From an uncultured Acidimicrobiaceae bacterium (GTDB taxonomy: Bacteria; Actinomycetota; Acidimicrobiia; Acidimicrobiales; Poriferisodalaceae), in the NCBI GenBank assembly GCA_913020735.1, contig CAJWBN010000010.1, forward strand, positions 1 through 34,152: DNA of 34,152 nucleotides, in the 5' to 3' direction. The first letter of the stretch is position 1; every line of letters begins with the position of its first letter. The notes under the pieces were generated by a model, which saw nothing but the letters and a program-made list of their open reading frames with translations, was not told the DNA's origin and searched no databases. The position numbers and the translations under genes were made by a program. Positions 16,217 to 25,024 of this stretch are shown one piece after another.

Positions 16217-16786
16217 ATGGCTACGGCGGTCTACCCCGGTTCGTTTAACCCACCCACTGTGGCGCATCTCGCGATATCGAAAGCTGCCTTGCATCAACGA
16301 GAAATAGACACCGTCGTCTGGTCCGTCAGTCGCGTAGCCCTCGGAAAAGAGAAGGTGTCAACTCCGACCTTCGAACATCGCATCGCAGTCCTGGAAGAAG
16401 TCGCAGATCAGCATACGTGGCTCCAAATCCAGGTAACAAACGCTCAACTACTGGCAGACATTGCCGTCGGCTATGACCTCCTAATAATGGGCGCAGACAA
16501 GTGGCACCAAATCCAGGATCCGATCTTTTACAACGGCGACCCTGGATCACGCGACTTAGCTCTTGCAGAGTTACCGGAGCTTGCAATTGTTCCACGGGAG
16601 CCTTTTGAAGCACCCTCCGCACAGGAACTGAAGCTTCCGGAGAATATGGACTCAATCTCCAGCTCTAAAGCACGCGAAGGTTCGACTTCATTGATGCTCC
16701 CTCCGGCACAAAACTTTGACCAACGAACTGGGGCATGGACCAACGTCGAGAAGTACGAGCTCTGGCTAACTCAGAAAACTGACTGA
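16217..16786 (+). CDS. NadD-like nucleotidyltransferase (cytidylyltransferase fold)
   Basis: A 189-residue protein starting MATAVYPGSFNPPTVAHLAISK, the G-x-F-N-P-P-T-x-A-H nucleotide-binding motif of the nucleotidyl transferase superfamily. DLLIMGADKWHQ resembles the NadD GADxWxxL segment and SISSSKAREG the ISSTxIR motif, although the isoleucine-arginine pattern is altered. NadD adenylylates nicotinate mononucleotide in NAD synthesis. Because of the altered C-terminal motif, this may be a diverged paralogue rather than the housekeeping enzyme. It begins one base after the J-domain stop, so translation is coupled. ATG 16217 is chosen over the upstream GTG-type extension because the fold begins there. 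Confidence 0.78.
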   Translation: MATAVYPGSFNPPTVAHLAISKAALHQREIDTVVWSVSRVALGKEKVSTPTFEHRIAVLEEVADQHTWLQIQVTNAQLLADIAVGYDLLIMGADKWHQIQDPIFYNGDPGSRDLALAELPELAIVPREPFEAPSAQELKLPENMDSISSSKAREGSTSLMLPPAQNFDQRTGAWTNVEKYELWLTQKTD

Positions 16787-16816
16787 CAAATCAACTAATT
16801 ACACATACCTTGGCTC

Positions 16817-17782
16817 ATGATGACTGAAATTCTTGACGTCGACTTGTTGGCCTTCGAGCAAGGGAACTCCAACGATCGCCTTGCCGTGGTCGACGGCGTG
16901 ATGCGCAGCTTGGCGACTGGATTCGTCTACGCGAGGCATGACCTCTCAGAAGGAATGCTCGACGAAACTTATGGCGTTCTAGACAGGTTCTTTGGTCTTC
17001 CCATCGAGGCTAAAGAGCAATATGTGGCTGCAGGTTCTCGGGGACAAACTGGCTATACAGGCCTACTAGTTGAGACAGCAGCCGTATCTGAGACACCCGA
17101 CTGGAAAGAAATGTTGAACTGGGGCGCGGCCTTGCCAACTGGGCACCCCCTTCGCGAGCGGTATCCCCATCGTTATGGCGATCCACTGTTTCCTTCGGGA
17201 CACATTCCCGAATCACCACATGTTCTTTCAACTTTTCACGACAATCTCGTGGACTTACAAACGCGTTTCTTGCGCATAATTGCTACCGGAATCGGCGCTA
17301 ACGAAAACTTTTTCGACACCATGCTGAAGCACGGTTCTCACCTCACCCGAGCCATCAACTACCCACCAATGAACGAGGCTCCCAACAGCGGTAACGACGG
17401 ACATGTTTGGGCCGAGGAACACGGCGACATCAACCTCATAACTGCCCTCCCGAGGGCTACCAGTCGCGGACTCCAAGTTAAGGTGGACGGCCGATGGGTT
17501 GATGCGACGGCACCGGATGGGTACGTCATAATCAATACCGGAATCATGCTTGAGCGTTTAACGAATGGTTTGATTCCTGTGGGTTGGCATCGTGTCATAG
17601 CTGATCCCAACGAACCTCAAGGTCGACTAAGCGTTGTCCAGTTCTGTCATCCGACCCCTTGGACTATCCTTTCGCCGGTTCCTTCAACTGTCTCAGCCGA
17701 TCGGCCATGCAGCTTTCCTGCTATGTCTGCTGGAGACTGCCTAGACCAGGTGCTTTGGGAAATTAATTTGAGTTCCGAATAA
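16817..17782 (+). CDS. 2-oxoglutarate/Fe(II)-dependent oxygenase, isopenicillin-N-synthase-like
   Basis: A 321-residue member of the IPNS/2OG oxygenase family. The N-terminal part (ATGFVYARHDLSEGMLDETYGVLDRFFGLPIEAKEQY) is the DIOX_N-type helix region. The double-stranded beta helix holds the iron ligands: H202-G-D204 in AEEHGDINLIT, distal H258 in VGWHRVI, and R270 in the RLSVVQF motif that binds the 2-oxoglutarate carboxylate. The ligands are intact, so it should be active; the substrate is unknown. It starts at ATG 16817 (16820 is also possible), 30 bases after the NadD-like gene. It converges on mycothione reductase. Confidence 0.9.
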   Translation: MMTEILDVDLLAFEQGNSNDRLAVVDGVMRSLATGFVYARHDLSEGMLDETYGVLDRFFGLPIEAKEQYVAAGSRGQTGYTGLLVETAAVSETPDWKEMLNWGAALPTGHPLRERYPHRYGDPLFPSGHIPESPHVLSTFHDNLVDLQTRFLRIIATGIGANENFFDTMLKHGSHLTRAINYPPMNEAPNSGNDGHVWAEEHGDINLITALPRATSRGLQVKVDGRWVDATAPDGYVIINTGIMLERLTNGLIPVGWHRVIADPNEPQGRLSVVQFCHPTPWTILSPVPSTVSADRPCSFPAMSAGDCLDQVLWEINLSSE

Positions 17783-17796
17783 GCCTCTGCGGATCT

Positions 17797-19203
17797 CTAA
17801 AGATCTAATAACGCGTTTTCCACTAATTCAGTCAACGCCGGGTGAATATAAAACTGGTCAGACGCTAACTCGTCTACCGTCTGACCAAACTCCATACCTT
17901 GAATCAACTGCTGAATCAGAGTTGATGCTTGAGGCCCAATAATATGTGCGCCTAGCAACTGACGACTTTCAGCGTTCGCTATCAACTTGCAAAAGCTCTC
18001 AGAATCTTCCATAGCCCAGCCGTACGCGGTCGCTCCGTACTCTTTAGAGGCAACAGAAAGTGGGAGTCCTTTCTCGATCGCCTCTTTCTCTGTTAGTCCC
18101 ACTGAAGCAATTTGTGGATCTCCAAAGACAGCATGAGGAACGAAGGTAGAGTTCACAGCTCTCATGGGGCCTTCGGACTCCCCGTCGGCAACTAAAAGGT
18201 TGTGACGCAAAGCCCTTACTTCAGCGTTTGCTAAGTGCTTCAACTGATGAATATTCGATATATCGCCAAAGGCCCAGACACCTGGCATCGAAGTTCGAAA
18301 GTGTTCATCAACCAGAACCCTGCCGTCTTCGCAGTCAATTCCGCAGGATTCAGCACCGATTAAGTCACCATTGGGAACTCGGCCAGCTGCTACGAGAATA
18401 GCGTCAGCCTCAATGACCGCTGTCTCACCGCCCGCGTTGATGTCAACCCTGAAAGTTTCACCTTCTTGCTTGACATTTAGGACCTCTACCCCGCAGCGGA
18501 CGTCAAGTCGCTGACTCATCAGCTCGGTGAAACGCCGAGAAATGTCTTCGTCCTCCCGCCTCAACAAGCGATCACCGCGGTTCAGCATTGTCACCTTGCA
18601 ACCGAATGCTGAAAAGACATGGCCAAGTTCGGACGCTATGTATCCACCTCCAAGAATAACCATTCGTTCGGGAAGAACATCGAGACGCATCACCGTGTCC
18701 GAAGTATGAAAATTAACGTCGATAAGTCCCGGATATGGCGGCACAAAGGGGCGAGCCCCGGCCCCTAACACCAAATGTCGACCTGTTATGTTCCTAACTC
18801 GCCCATCATCACTGGTTACCTCAAGAAGCCGCTCGCCTGTCAGACGCCCTTCACCCTTGAAGACGGTGATATTAGGACACTCATCTCCTAGGCGATAATT
18901 CTCGCCACCCTCCACGATCGGGTCAATTCGCCCGAAAACACGGTCGCGAATAGCCCGCCAGTTTATGCCTGTGAGTTCCGCCTCAATGCCATAGGTTCCA
19001 GCGGCCCGAACAATTTGGGCGACGTCTGCTGCATAAACAAACATTTTCGATGGAATACAACCCACGTTCAGGCACGTGCCTCCGAATAAACCTCTTTCAA
19101 CTATCGCTATCTTCCAGTGGTCAAATTCCGGTCCCGGAATGCTGTTGCCCGATCCAGTTCCAACAATAACGAGATCAAACTCTTCGGTAGGTTCGTTGCT
19201 CAT
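17797..19203 (-). CDS. mtr: Mycothione reductase
   Basis: A 468-residue FAD/NADPH disulfide reductase that regenerates mycothiol from its disulfide. Blocks line up with the M. tuberculosis enzyme: FDLVIVGTGSGNSI, the redox-active GGTCLNVGCIPSKMFVYAADVA with C44 and C49, VFGRIDPI, HTSDTVMRLDVLPERMVILGGGYIASELGHVFSA, the FAD block GVWAFGDIS, AYGWAMEDSESFCKLI, and YIHPALTELVENAL with the catalytic His454-Glu459 pair. GTGSGNS instead of the usual GxGxxG is a hallmark of this subfamily. The frame runs to 19275, but ATG 19203 is preferred because the FAD-binding strand begins seven residues later. Its presence implies mycothiol in the organism. Confidence 0.94.
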   Translation of the reverse strand: MSNEPTEEFDLVIVGTGSGNSIPGPEFDHWKIAIVERGLFGGTCLNVGCIPSKMFVYAADVAQIVRAAGTYGIEAELTGINWRAIRDRVFGRIDPIVEGGENYRLGDECPNITVFKGEGRLTGERLLEVTSDDGRVRNITGRHLVLGAGARPFVPPYPGLIDVNFHTSDTVMRLDVLPERMVILGGGYIASELGHVFSAFGCKVTMLNRGDRLLRREDEDISRRFTELMSQRLDVRCGVEVLNVKQEGETFRVDINAGGETAVIEADAILVAAGRVPNGDLIGAESCGIDCEDGRVLVDEHFRTSMPGVWAFGDISNIHQLKHLANAEVRALRHNLLVADGESEGPMRAVNSTFVPHAVFGDPQIASVGLTEKEAIEKGLPLSVASKEYGATAYGWAMEDSESFCKLIANAESRQLLGAHIIGPQASTLIQQLIQGMEFGQTVDELASDQFYIHPALTELVENALLDL

Positions 19204-19302
19204 ACGGACGAGTCTCGCAGGCATTTGGCAGCGATTCTTACTGTTCCAATAAATTAGCTGCGTCCTAAATGACAACCAACCAACGCATTTGAGCTATCTC
19301 GA

Positions 19303-20535
19303 CTACACGAGTGCCTGATAAACCAACGTCTTCATCTCAGGCCTAATCGGGTGCGTACTCGAGGGCAGCAACTGCGTTAAAAATATGACCGTCAAATCTT
19401 CGACGGGGTCGACCCAGAACGCCGTGGAAGCAGCCCCGCCCCACGCATATTCTCCCTTTTGACACAGAACTTTGGCTTTTGCAGGATCAATTACTACTGA
19501 GAAGCCCAGCCCGAACCCGACCCCGTCATAGGCTGTCTCGGAGAAGAGAGGGCGCCCGTACTCAGTCAAGTCAACGCCGCCAGGTAAATGATTGCTCGTC
19601 ATGAAGTCCAAGGTCTTCCGTCCAACAATGCGTTTACCGTTTAGTGAGCCGCCATTTCTTAACGCCTGAGTGAAAAGATGATAGTCAGCTAGCGTTGAAA
19701 CCAGTCCACCGCCACCAGATAACGCTGGAGGTTCGTGAAGGTACCGAGACCTTTGGGCATCGTCGAGCAGAGCTGCTTGCCTTGCTTCACCGTTTGGGTA
19801 GTAGCAGGACGCAAATCGCTCCTGTTTCTCGCTCGGGACTGAAAAGTCGGTATCAACCATCCCCAGCGGCTCGAATATATTTCTCTTCAAATACGCGTCA
19901 AGACTCATTCCGCTCATTACTTCTATGAGGCGACCTAAGACGTCAGTCGAATACGAGTAATTCCATTCCGTTCCGGGATCGAATAGCAAGGGAAGCGAAG
20001 CCAAAAGATCGCATTGACTTTCTAGGTCGCCAGGGCTTTTAGTCCAATCAAAACCAGCTCTTCTATACATTTCGTCAACAACATGAGCCATATGAAAGAA
20101 ATAAGTAAGACCACTTGTGTGCGTCAACAAATCATGGATCGAAATGGCTCTACTTGCTTCCCTGGTCTGCGGATTTTCGGCGTCACCCCCAACGAAAACC
20201 TGACTCTCCGCAAATGACGGTATCCAGTTCGATATCGGGTCTTTTAACTGGAAAATACCTCTCTCATAAAGCTGCATGATGGCAACCGAAGTAATTGGTT
20301 TCGTCATGGAGTAGAAGCGATAGATGGTGTCAGCCTCGACGGGCAACGCCCGTTCCATGTCACGCTGCCCATACATGTGTCGATAGACGATCTTGCCTTC
20401 GCGACTTACTAATACGTTCACGCCCGGCAGGTGTCCTTCGTCTACATATTTGTCTAAATGGTCACCCAGCCGATGTAGGCGCTTTGCATCAAACCCCGCC
20501 TCACTTGGCTCCACCTCAACTTCGAGTTCTGTCAT
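19303..20535 (-). CDS. Serine hydrolase, beta-lactamase-fold
   Basis: A 410-residue protein with the class C beta-lactamase/esterase fold. The nucleophile motif is FYS76-M-T-K79 in TIYRFYSMTKPITSV, the second motif is EWNYSYSTDVLG with the catalytic tyrosine, and YAWGGAASTAFWVDP near residue 370 is the third. No signal peptide is visible, so a cytoplasmic esterase-type role is more likely than antibiotic resistance. ATG 20535 is preferred over 20559 because a GGAGAG element lies upstream on the minus strand. It is divergent from the histidine phosphatase with a 99-base gap. It is a superfamily relative, not a close copy, of the gene at 3650-4795. Confidence 0.9.
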   Translation of the reverse strand: MTELEVEVEPSEAGFDAKRLHRLGDHLDKYVDEGHLPGVNVLVSREGKIVYRHMYGQRDMERALPVEADTIYRFYSMTKPITSVAIMQLYERGIFQLKDPISNWIPSFAESQVFVGGDAENPQTREASRAISIHDLLTHTSGLTYFFHMAHVVDEMYRRAGFDWTKSPGDLESQCDLLASLPLLFDPGTEWNYSYSTDVLGRLIEVMSGMSLDAYLKRNIFEPLGMVDTDFSVPSEKQERFASCYYPNGEARQAALLDDAQRSRYLHEPPALSGGGGLVSTLADYHLFTQALRNGGSLNGKRIVGRKTLDFMTSNHLPGGVDLTEYGRPLFSETAYDGVGFGLGFSVVIDPAKAKVLCQKGEYAWGGAASTAFWVDPVEDLTVIFLTQLLPSSTHPIRPEMKTLVYQALV

Positions 20536-20634
20536 CAGGACGCTCTCCAAATAGAACACTTTGCACGGGATCGTAGGCTAGGTCGCCTAAGCATGTTTTG
20601 GTTGCTCAAGCGTTTATGCGCCTAAAGTGCCTCG

Positions 20635-21333
20635 ATGACCGAACCGACAGAAAACACCCCGTTGATAACCAGGTTTCTTTTGGTCCGCCATGGGGAATCT
20701 AATGTCATGGTTAACGGAGTAGTAGGCGGGCTTAAGACCTGTTCGGGGCTCTCGCAACGCGGCAAGGAACAGGCAACTTCCTTAGGTGAGAGGTTCGCAA
20801 CGGGCAACGAAAATTCATTTACCGTGGTCTATTCCTCACCACTTCCAAGGGCAATCGAAACTACTGAGATTCTACTTTCTTGCCTCTCAGAGCCTCATGA
20901 AGTCAACATCCATTCTGAGCTCGAAGAATTCCGTCTCGGGGAGGCTGATGGGCTTACTTGGGAGCAAGTCAGAGAGCGCTACGACCTCGGTAACTTCGAG
21001 CAAAGAGACCCATTTGTACCCATCATCCCCGGTGCAGACAGCAGAGCTGGCTTCCGTCATCGTGTAGGACAAGCCCTAAGCGAGATCGAGCGCACACACA
21101 GGGGCTCAACCATTCTGGTTGGGTGTCACGGAGGAGTCATTTCCGCTGCAATGGCGGTCGCATTTGGTTTAGCGCCGAACCAATGGCAAACAGAGCTTGC
21201 ACCCGGCGTTACCTCAATTACTGAGCTAGAGGTTAGCTCTAGCAATGATCGTGGACGACGGTGGATGTGTCGGCGATACAACGACACAAGCCATCTACAC
21301 GGAAGCGACCTAGACCCACGAGACCATTTATGA
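20635..21333 (+). CDS. Histidine phosphatase (phosphoglycerate-mutase-like) family protein
   Basis: A 232-residue protein with the LLVRHGESN motif (phospho-accepting H19), the substrate-loop arginine in VVYSSPLPRAIETTEIL, LEEFRLGEADGLTWEQV with the general acid Glu, and the second histidine in VGCHGGVISAAM. This is the broad-specificity phosphatase branch common in actinobacteria rather than a glycolytic mutase. The substrate is not readable. The C-terminus ends with a charged tail of about 30 residues after RRW. The start is the ATG at 20635. Confidence 0.9.
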   Translation: MTEPTENTPLITRFLLVRHGESNVMVNGVVGGLKTCSGLSQRGKEQATSLGERFATGNENSFTVVYSSPLPRAIETTEILLSCLSEPHEVNIHSELEEFRLGEADGLTWEQVRERYDLGNFEQRDPFVPIIPGADSRAGFRHRVGQALSEIERTHRGSTILVGCHGGVISAAMAVAFGLAPNQWQTELAPGVTSITELEVSSSNDRGRRWMCRRYNDTSHLHGSDLDPRDHL

Positions 21334-21467
21334 TCTGGTGGGTTTCGTCAGATATAAACCGGAACTGTCAATATAAGTCAGACTTTAGGAATCTTGATTA
21401 ACTCCTACTTATCAATGCTTAACTAGATCCAAGCAGTCGCTTTCGCGCTGCACAACCAGGAGGAAGC
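21334..21467 (+). promoter_or_regulatory. Intergenic region upstream of the NicX-like gene
   Basis: This 134-base gap is AT-rich compared with its surroundings. It contains an imperfect inverted repeat, TTGATTAA (21394-21401) and TTATCAA (21409-21415), two copies of GTCAGA (about 21349 and 21377) and two ATATAA stretches between them. A strong Shine-Dalgarno AGGAGG lies at 21458-21463, four bases before the ATG. It probably holds the promoter and an operator for the following plus-strand cluster; the regulator is not evident. Confidence 0.4.
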
Positions 21468-22514
21468 ATGCTCGTTGAACGCATCGAAGGTAAATGGATT
21501 GACGTGTTCGCTCGCGTGTTCGAAATGTGCGCTGTTGATGACAACCAAAGTGCAGCAATCCTTTCCGAGACTCAGAGCCGGAGTGTCAACGTAAACCTGG
21601 CAGAGCTAGCTCTTGACCGACTAGGTATCCGACCGATCCACATTGTCCTACCGACTTTAAGACAAAGAGCACCAGTCCCAGTCAGATCAACTGGGGCTTC
21701 AGACGCTATTGCCGGATCGACAGCGGTAATTAAGGCTCTCTCCTCAGTGGACTTCGTGGTCGACTGCACCGTAGAAGGCTTGCTCCACGCCCCCGAGTTG
21801 CCAGAAATTCTGGCTGAGGGCAGCAGGGTACTCATGGTCTCCAACGAACATCCAGAAGCCCTTGAAAGACTGATGCCAACAAAGGATCTCGAACCCAAAG
21901 TCAAAGCAGGTATAAAAAAGCTAATCAAAGCGAACGAAATGCGCGTTACGTCGCAAGCCGGAACTGATGTAGCGGTAGACCTCACCGATGCTCCTTGCGG
22001 AGGTGGCTGGGGATACACAACTCAACCAGGGTCGATATCGCACTGGCCTGGGGGCTTATGCCTAGCCTTCCCTAAAGCCAACACCGTAAATGGGGTCATC
22101 GTTATGGATCGAGGCGATATGAATTTAACTTTCAAACGCTACGTCGAGTCACCTATTACGCTCACGATCGAAAACGACTTCGTGGTAGATGTAGCGGGCG
22201 AAGGTACCGATGCTGCGCTATTTCGTAGCTACTCAGATGCATGGGGCGATCCAGATGCCTACGCGACTAGCCATATTGGTTGGGGAATGAATCCAGGTGC
22301 TCGCTGGGACACCCTGCCTTTGTATGACAGAAGTCAAACTAACGGCACTGAGCAGAGAGCATTTGCCGGGAACTTTCTGTACTCAACCGGCGCCAACGAA
22401 CATGCCGGTCGACATACTCTTGGACATTTCGACCTCCCTATGCGCAATCATACGGTGGCGCTAGATGGCGACCCAGTGGTAATTGATGGCGTCCTGCAGG
22501 GTGACTTGGCTTAG
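21468..22514 (+). CDS. 2,5-dihydroxypyridine 5,6-dioxygenase (NicX)-like / M29-aminopeptidase-fold protein
   Basis: A 348-residue protein with the thermophilic aminopeptidase (M29-like) fold used by NicX, the iron dioxygenase that opens the ring of 2,5-dihydroxypyridine in nicotinate breakdown. The iron ligands recalled for NicX (two His and one Asp) can be matched: H269 in TSHIGWGMNP, and H320 and D322 in LGHFDLPMRN, at nearly the same spacing. SQAGTDVAVDL and HWPGGLCLAFP are further family-like segments. The true substrate may be another hydroxylated ring or an amide. It has the best ribosome-binding site in the window (AGGAGG) and is followed 11 bases later by an acyl-CoA synthetase. Confidence 0.68.
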   Translation: MLVERIEGKWIDVFARVFEMCAVDDNQSAAILSETQSRSVNVNLAELALDRLGIRPIHIVLPTLRQRAPVPVRSTGASDAIAGSTAVIKALSSVDFVVDCTVEGLLHAPELPEILAEGSRVLMVSNEHPEALERLMPTKDLEPKVKAGIKKLIKANEMRVTSQAGTDVAVDLTDAPCGGGWGYTTQPGSISHWPGGLCLAFPKANTVNGVIVMDRGDMNLTFKRYVESPITLTIENDFVVDVAGEGTDAALFRSYSDAWGDPDAYATSHIGWGMNPGARWDTLPLYDRSQTNGTEQRAFAGNFLYSTGANEHAGRHTLGHFDLPMRNHTVALDGDPVVIDGVLQGDLA

Positions 22515-22525
22515 CGACACTGCTT

Positions 22526-24025
22526 ATGTGGAGCAATGGAGCGGATCTCGCATCGTGGGTAGATAACTGGGCTTGCCATCAACCGCGCACCCTTGCTATT
22601 GAATTCAACGGTATTGAGAAGAATTATGAAGAATTCTCAACCAGAATTTCCGCCACGGCCAGCTGGCTAAACAGCAACAACGTACGGGCGGGCGATCGAG
22701 TTGCTTGGCTCGGACCAAATCACCCTCTGGCGATCGAACTCCTACTCGCCTGCTCCCGACTGGGAGCCATTTTTTTACCCCTCAATTCGCGTTTACTTGT
22801 CTCCGAACACCATTGGATTCTCCAAGACGCTGAACCAAAGCTTGTCATTGCCCATGAAAGCTTCCTTGCACACGCCCAAGAAGCCGCCGCCGGAATTCCA
22901 GTCCATCCACTAGCTGAGGTCACCCAAGCTGAACCCATCGATTCGACCCCCAGAATCGGCAAACTCAGCGATTCAGTTTTACTGGCCTACACATCGGGAA
23001 CCACTGGAACTCCGAAAGGGGCGGTTCTTTCCCAAAGTGCCCTAGCCGCGAATGCCGTCAATGGCGCCCACGCTCACGACTTGACTTCCAAAGATCGCTT
23101 CCTAACGTTTCTACCCTTATTCCACGTAGGAGGATTGAATATCCAGACGCTTCCAGCGTTAATGGGCGGAGCATCGGTTCTTCTTCACGAATTGTTTGAC
23201 CCCGGACAATGGCTTGCAGACGTTGAACGCTGGAGGCCCACTTGGTCACTTTTTGTTCCCGCAACGTTGAATGCAGTAAGCAACCACCCAGACTTCGAAC
23301 GAACAGATTTATCCTCGCTTACGGGGCTGATGGCAGGGTCGTCAACAATTCCAGAAGCAACAACTCGCCCTTTCTTCGACCGGGGAATTTCAGTGGGTCA
23401 GGTTTATGGAGCAACTGAGACTGCGCCAACAGCAGTTGTGATGCGGGTCGATAGTGCCTCAGGTCGGCCCGGCTCATGCGGTAAACCCGCAACTCTGTGT
23501 GATGTGCGCATAGTCAGCGATGATGGAACCGACGTGAACGACGGCGAATCCGGAGAACTGTGGGTTCGAGGACCGAACATACTGAGTAGTTACTGGCGCA
23601 ACCCCAACGCTACCTCCGAGTCGATAACCGATGGATGGTTTCACACGGGGGATGTTGGGCACCAAGATTCTGAGGGCTGGATTTATATCGATGACCGGAA
23701 GAAGGATCTTGTCATTTCTGGTGGAGAAAACATTTACCCTGCTGAATTGGAGAATGTGCTTGCGGAAAGCGCTTTACTCCTCGAAGCGACAGTGGTTGGC
23801 GCGCCGGATAGCCGTTGGGGTGAAGTTCCAGTAGTCGTAGCCGTAGCAGCCCCAGGAACTGAGCAAAATAGTCAAGCTGTTCTAGACCTTTTCCGTGGGA
23901 AAGTTGCCCCTTTTAAGTACCCCAAGCAAGTTATATGGACTAACGAGCTACCGAGAAACGTTATGGGCAAGGTCTTGAAACACGAAGTTCGTGGTTTGAT
24001 CTCAAGCGATCAAACCAGCACATGA
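22526..24025 (+). CDS. AMP-dependent acyl-CoA synthetase / ligase
   Basis: A 499-residue ANL-superfamily enzyme that activates a carboxylic acid with ATP and CoA. Motifs include the P-loop-like LLAYTSGTTGTPKGAVLS with TSGTTGTPKG at 156-165, VYGATETAP, GWFHTGDVGHQDSEGWIYIDDRKKD, the hinge ISGGENIYPAELE and the catalytic lysine in NVMGKVLKHE (K482). The length is usual for short/medium-chain or aryl acid ligases. The acyl substrate is unknown; the upstream NicX-like gene hints at a ring-derived or dicarboxylic acid, which is inference from context. Confidence 0.92.
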   Translation: MWSNGADLASWVDNWACHQPRTLAIEFNGIEKNYEEFSTRISATASWLNSNNVRAGDRVAWLGPNHPLAIELLLACSRLGAIFLPLNSRLLVSEHHWILQDAEPKLVIAHESFLAHAQEAAAGIPVHPLAEVTQAEPIDSTPRIGKLSDSVLLAYTSGTTGTPKGAVLSQSALAANAVNGAHAHDLTSKDRFLTFLPLFHVGGLNIQTLPALMGGASVLLHELFDPGQWLADVERWRPTWSLFVPATLNAVSNHPDFERTDLSSLTGLMAGSSTIPEATTRPFFDRGISVGQVYGATETAPTAVVMRVDSASGRPGSCGKPATLCDVRIVSDDGTDVNDGESGELWVRGPNILSSYWRNPNATSESITDGWFHTGDVGHQDSEGWIYIDDRKKDLVISGGENIYPAELENVLAESALLLEATVVGAPDSRWGEVPVVVAVAAPGTEQNSQAVLDLFRGKVAPFKYPKQVIWTNELPRNVMGKVLKHEVRGLISSDQTST

Positions 24026-24096
24026 AACAAATAAAGGTCAGTCTTCAACGTGCCGGTGCTTAGTTAAAGTATTGCATCAAAGCAAAGGACTGCTTC

Positions 24097-24981
24097 ATGC
24101 CCACCTCAAAGAAAGTCGCATTTATAGGCCTAGGTGTCATGGGTTTTCCGATGGCCAAGCACCTTTCACAAGCCGGACATTCCGTAACTGTGTACAACAG
24201 GACAAGTTCAAAATCAGAAATGTGGACGCAACAAAACGAGGGTAGATCCGCAGGCACTCCACGGGAAGCAGCCAGCGGGGCCGAAGTGACCTTTATCTGT
24301 GTCGGAAACGATGACGATGTTCGCTCCGTCGTGTTGGGCGATCACGGCGTATTAGCGGGCGTTGCTCCTCAGGCAGTGGTTGTCGACCACACCACGGCAT
24401 CAGCCGCGCTTGCCAAGGAACTGAATGAACTCTGTTCTGCCCAGAACGTCGGATTCCTCGATGCGCCCATCTCCGGAGGCCAAGCAGGCGCCGAAAACGG
24501 AATGTTGACAGTCATGTGCGGTGGGCAGAAAAAGTGGTTCGATCTGGCCGCACCAATTATCTCTGCATACAGTCAAGCTTGTAATCTCATTGGTCCGAGC
24601 GGATCTGGCCAGCTGACCAAAATGGTTAATCAAATCTGTATAGCAGGTTTACTTCAAGGCCTATCAGAAGCTCTTGAGTTCGGAAAACGTAGTGGACTTA
24701 ACCTCGAACTTGTCCTCGAGACGATCAGCAAAGGCGCAGCGGGTTCCTGGCAGATGGCGAATCGAGGGTCAACAATGATTCGCAACGAATTCGATTTCGG
24801 ATTCGCCGTCGACTGGATGCGGAAGGATCTAGGCATAGTGATGGAAGAGGCGAATCGTCTCCAAACTTCTGTAGAAGTCACTCGACTAATTGATTCTTAC
24901 TACAAAGAAATTCAAGAACAGGGTGGCGGGCGCTGGGACACGAGCAGCTTGATCACCCGCCTCGCCGCAGACTCTTCGTAG
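24097..24981 (+). CDS. 3-hydroxyisobutyrate dehydrogenase-like NAD(P)-dependent oxidoreductase
   Basis: A 294-residue beta-hydroxyacid dehydrogenase. The N-terminal Rossmann motif is KVAFIGLGVMGFPMAKHL, followed by VTVYNRTSSK, the substrate-binding FLDAPISGGQAGAENGMLTVMCGG (about residues 121-144) and the catalytic lysine K175 in GSGQLTKMVNQ. An Asn two residues later is the usual partner. NAD versus NADP preference cannot be stated; the NRT after the second strand resembles NADP-binding members. It oxidises a short 3-hydroxy acid or reduces the semialdehyde (tartronate semialdehyde reductase is an alternative). It lies 71 bases after the acyl-CoA synthetase. Confidence 0.9.
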   Translation: MPTSKKVAFIGLGVMGFPMAKHLSQAGHSVTVYNRTSSKSEMWTQQNEGRSAGTPREAASGAEVTFICVGNDDDVRSVVLGDHGVLAGVAPQAVVVDHTTASAALAKELNELCSAQNVGFLDAPISGGQAGAENGMLTVMCGGQKKWFDLAAPIISAYSQACNLIGPSGSGQLTKMVNQICIAGLLQGLSEALEFGKRSGLNLELVLETISKGAAGSWQMANRGSTMIRNEFDFGFAVDWMRKDLGIVMEEANRLQTSVEVTRLIDSYYKEIQEQGGGRWDTSSLITRLAADSS

Positions 24982-25024
24982 ACAATTGTGCATCTAGTCG
25001 GTCTGGTGACTACGGTTGCTCGGC

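Noticed and set aside
17792-17805. Terminator hairpin GATCT/AGATC between the 2OG oxygenase and mycothione reductase genes
   Set aside because: Only five weak pairs with no T-run, and it overlaps the stop codon of the minus-strand gene.
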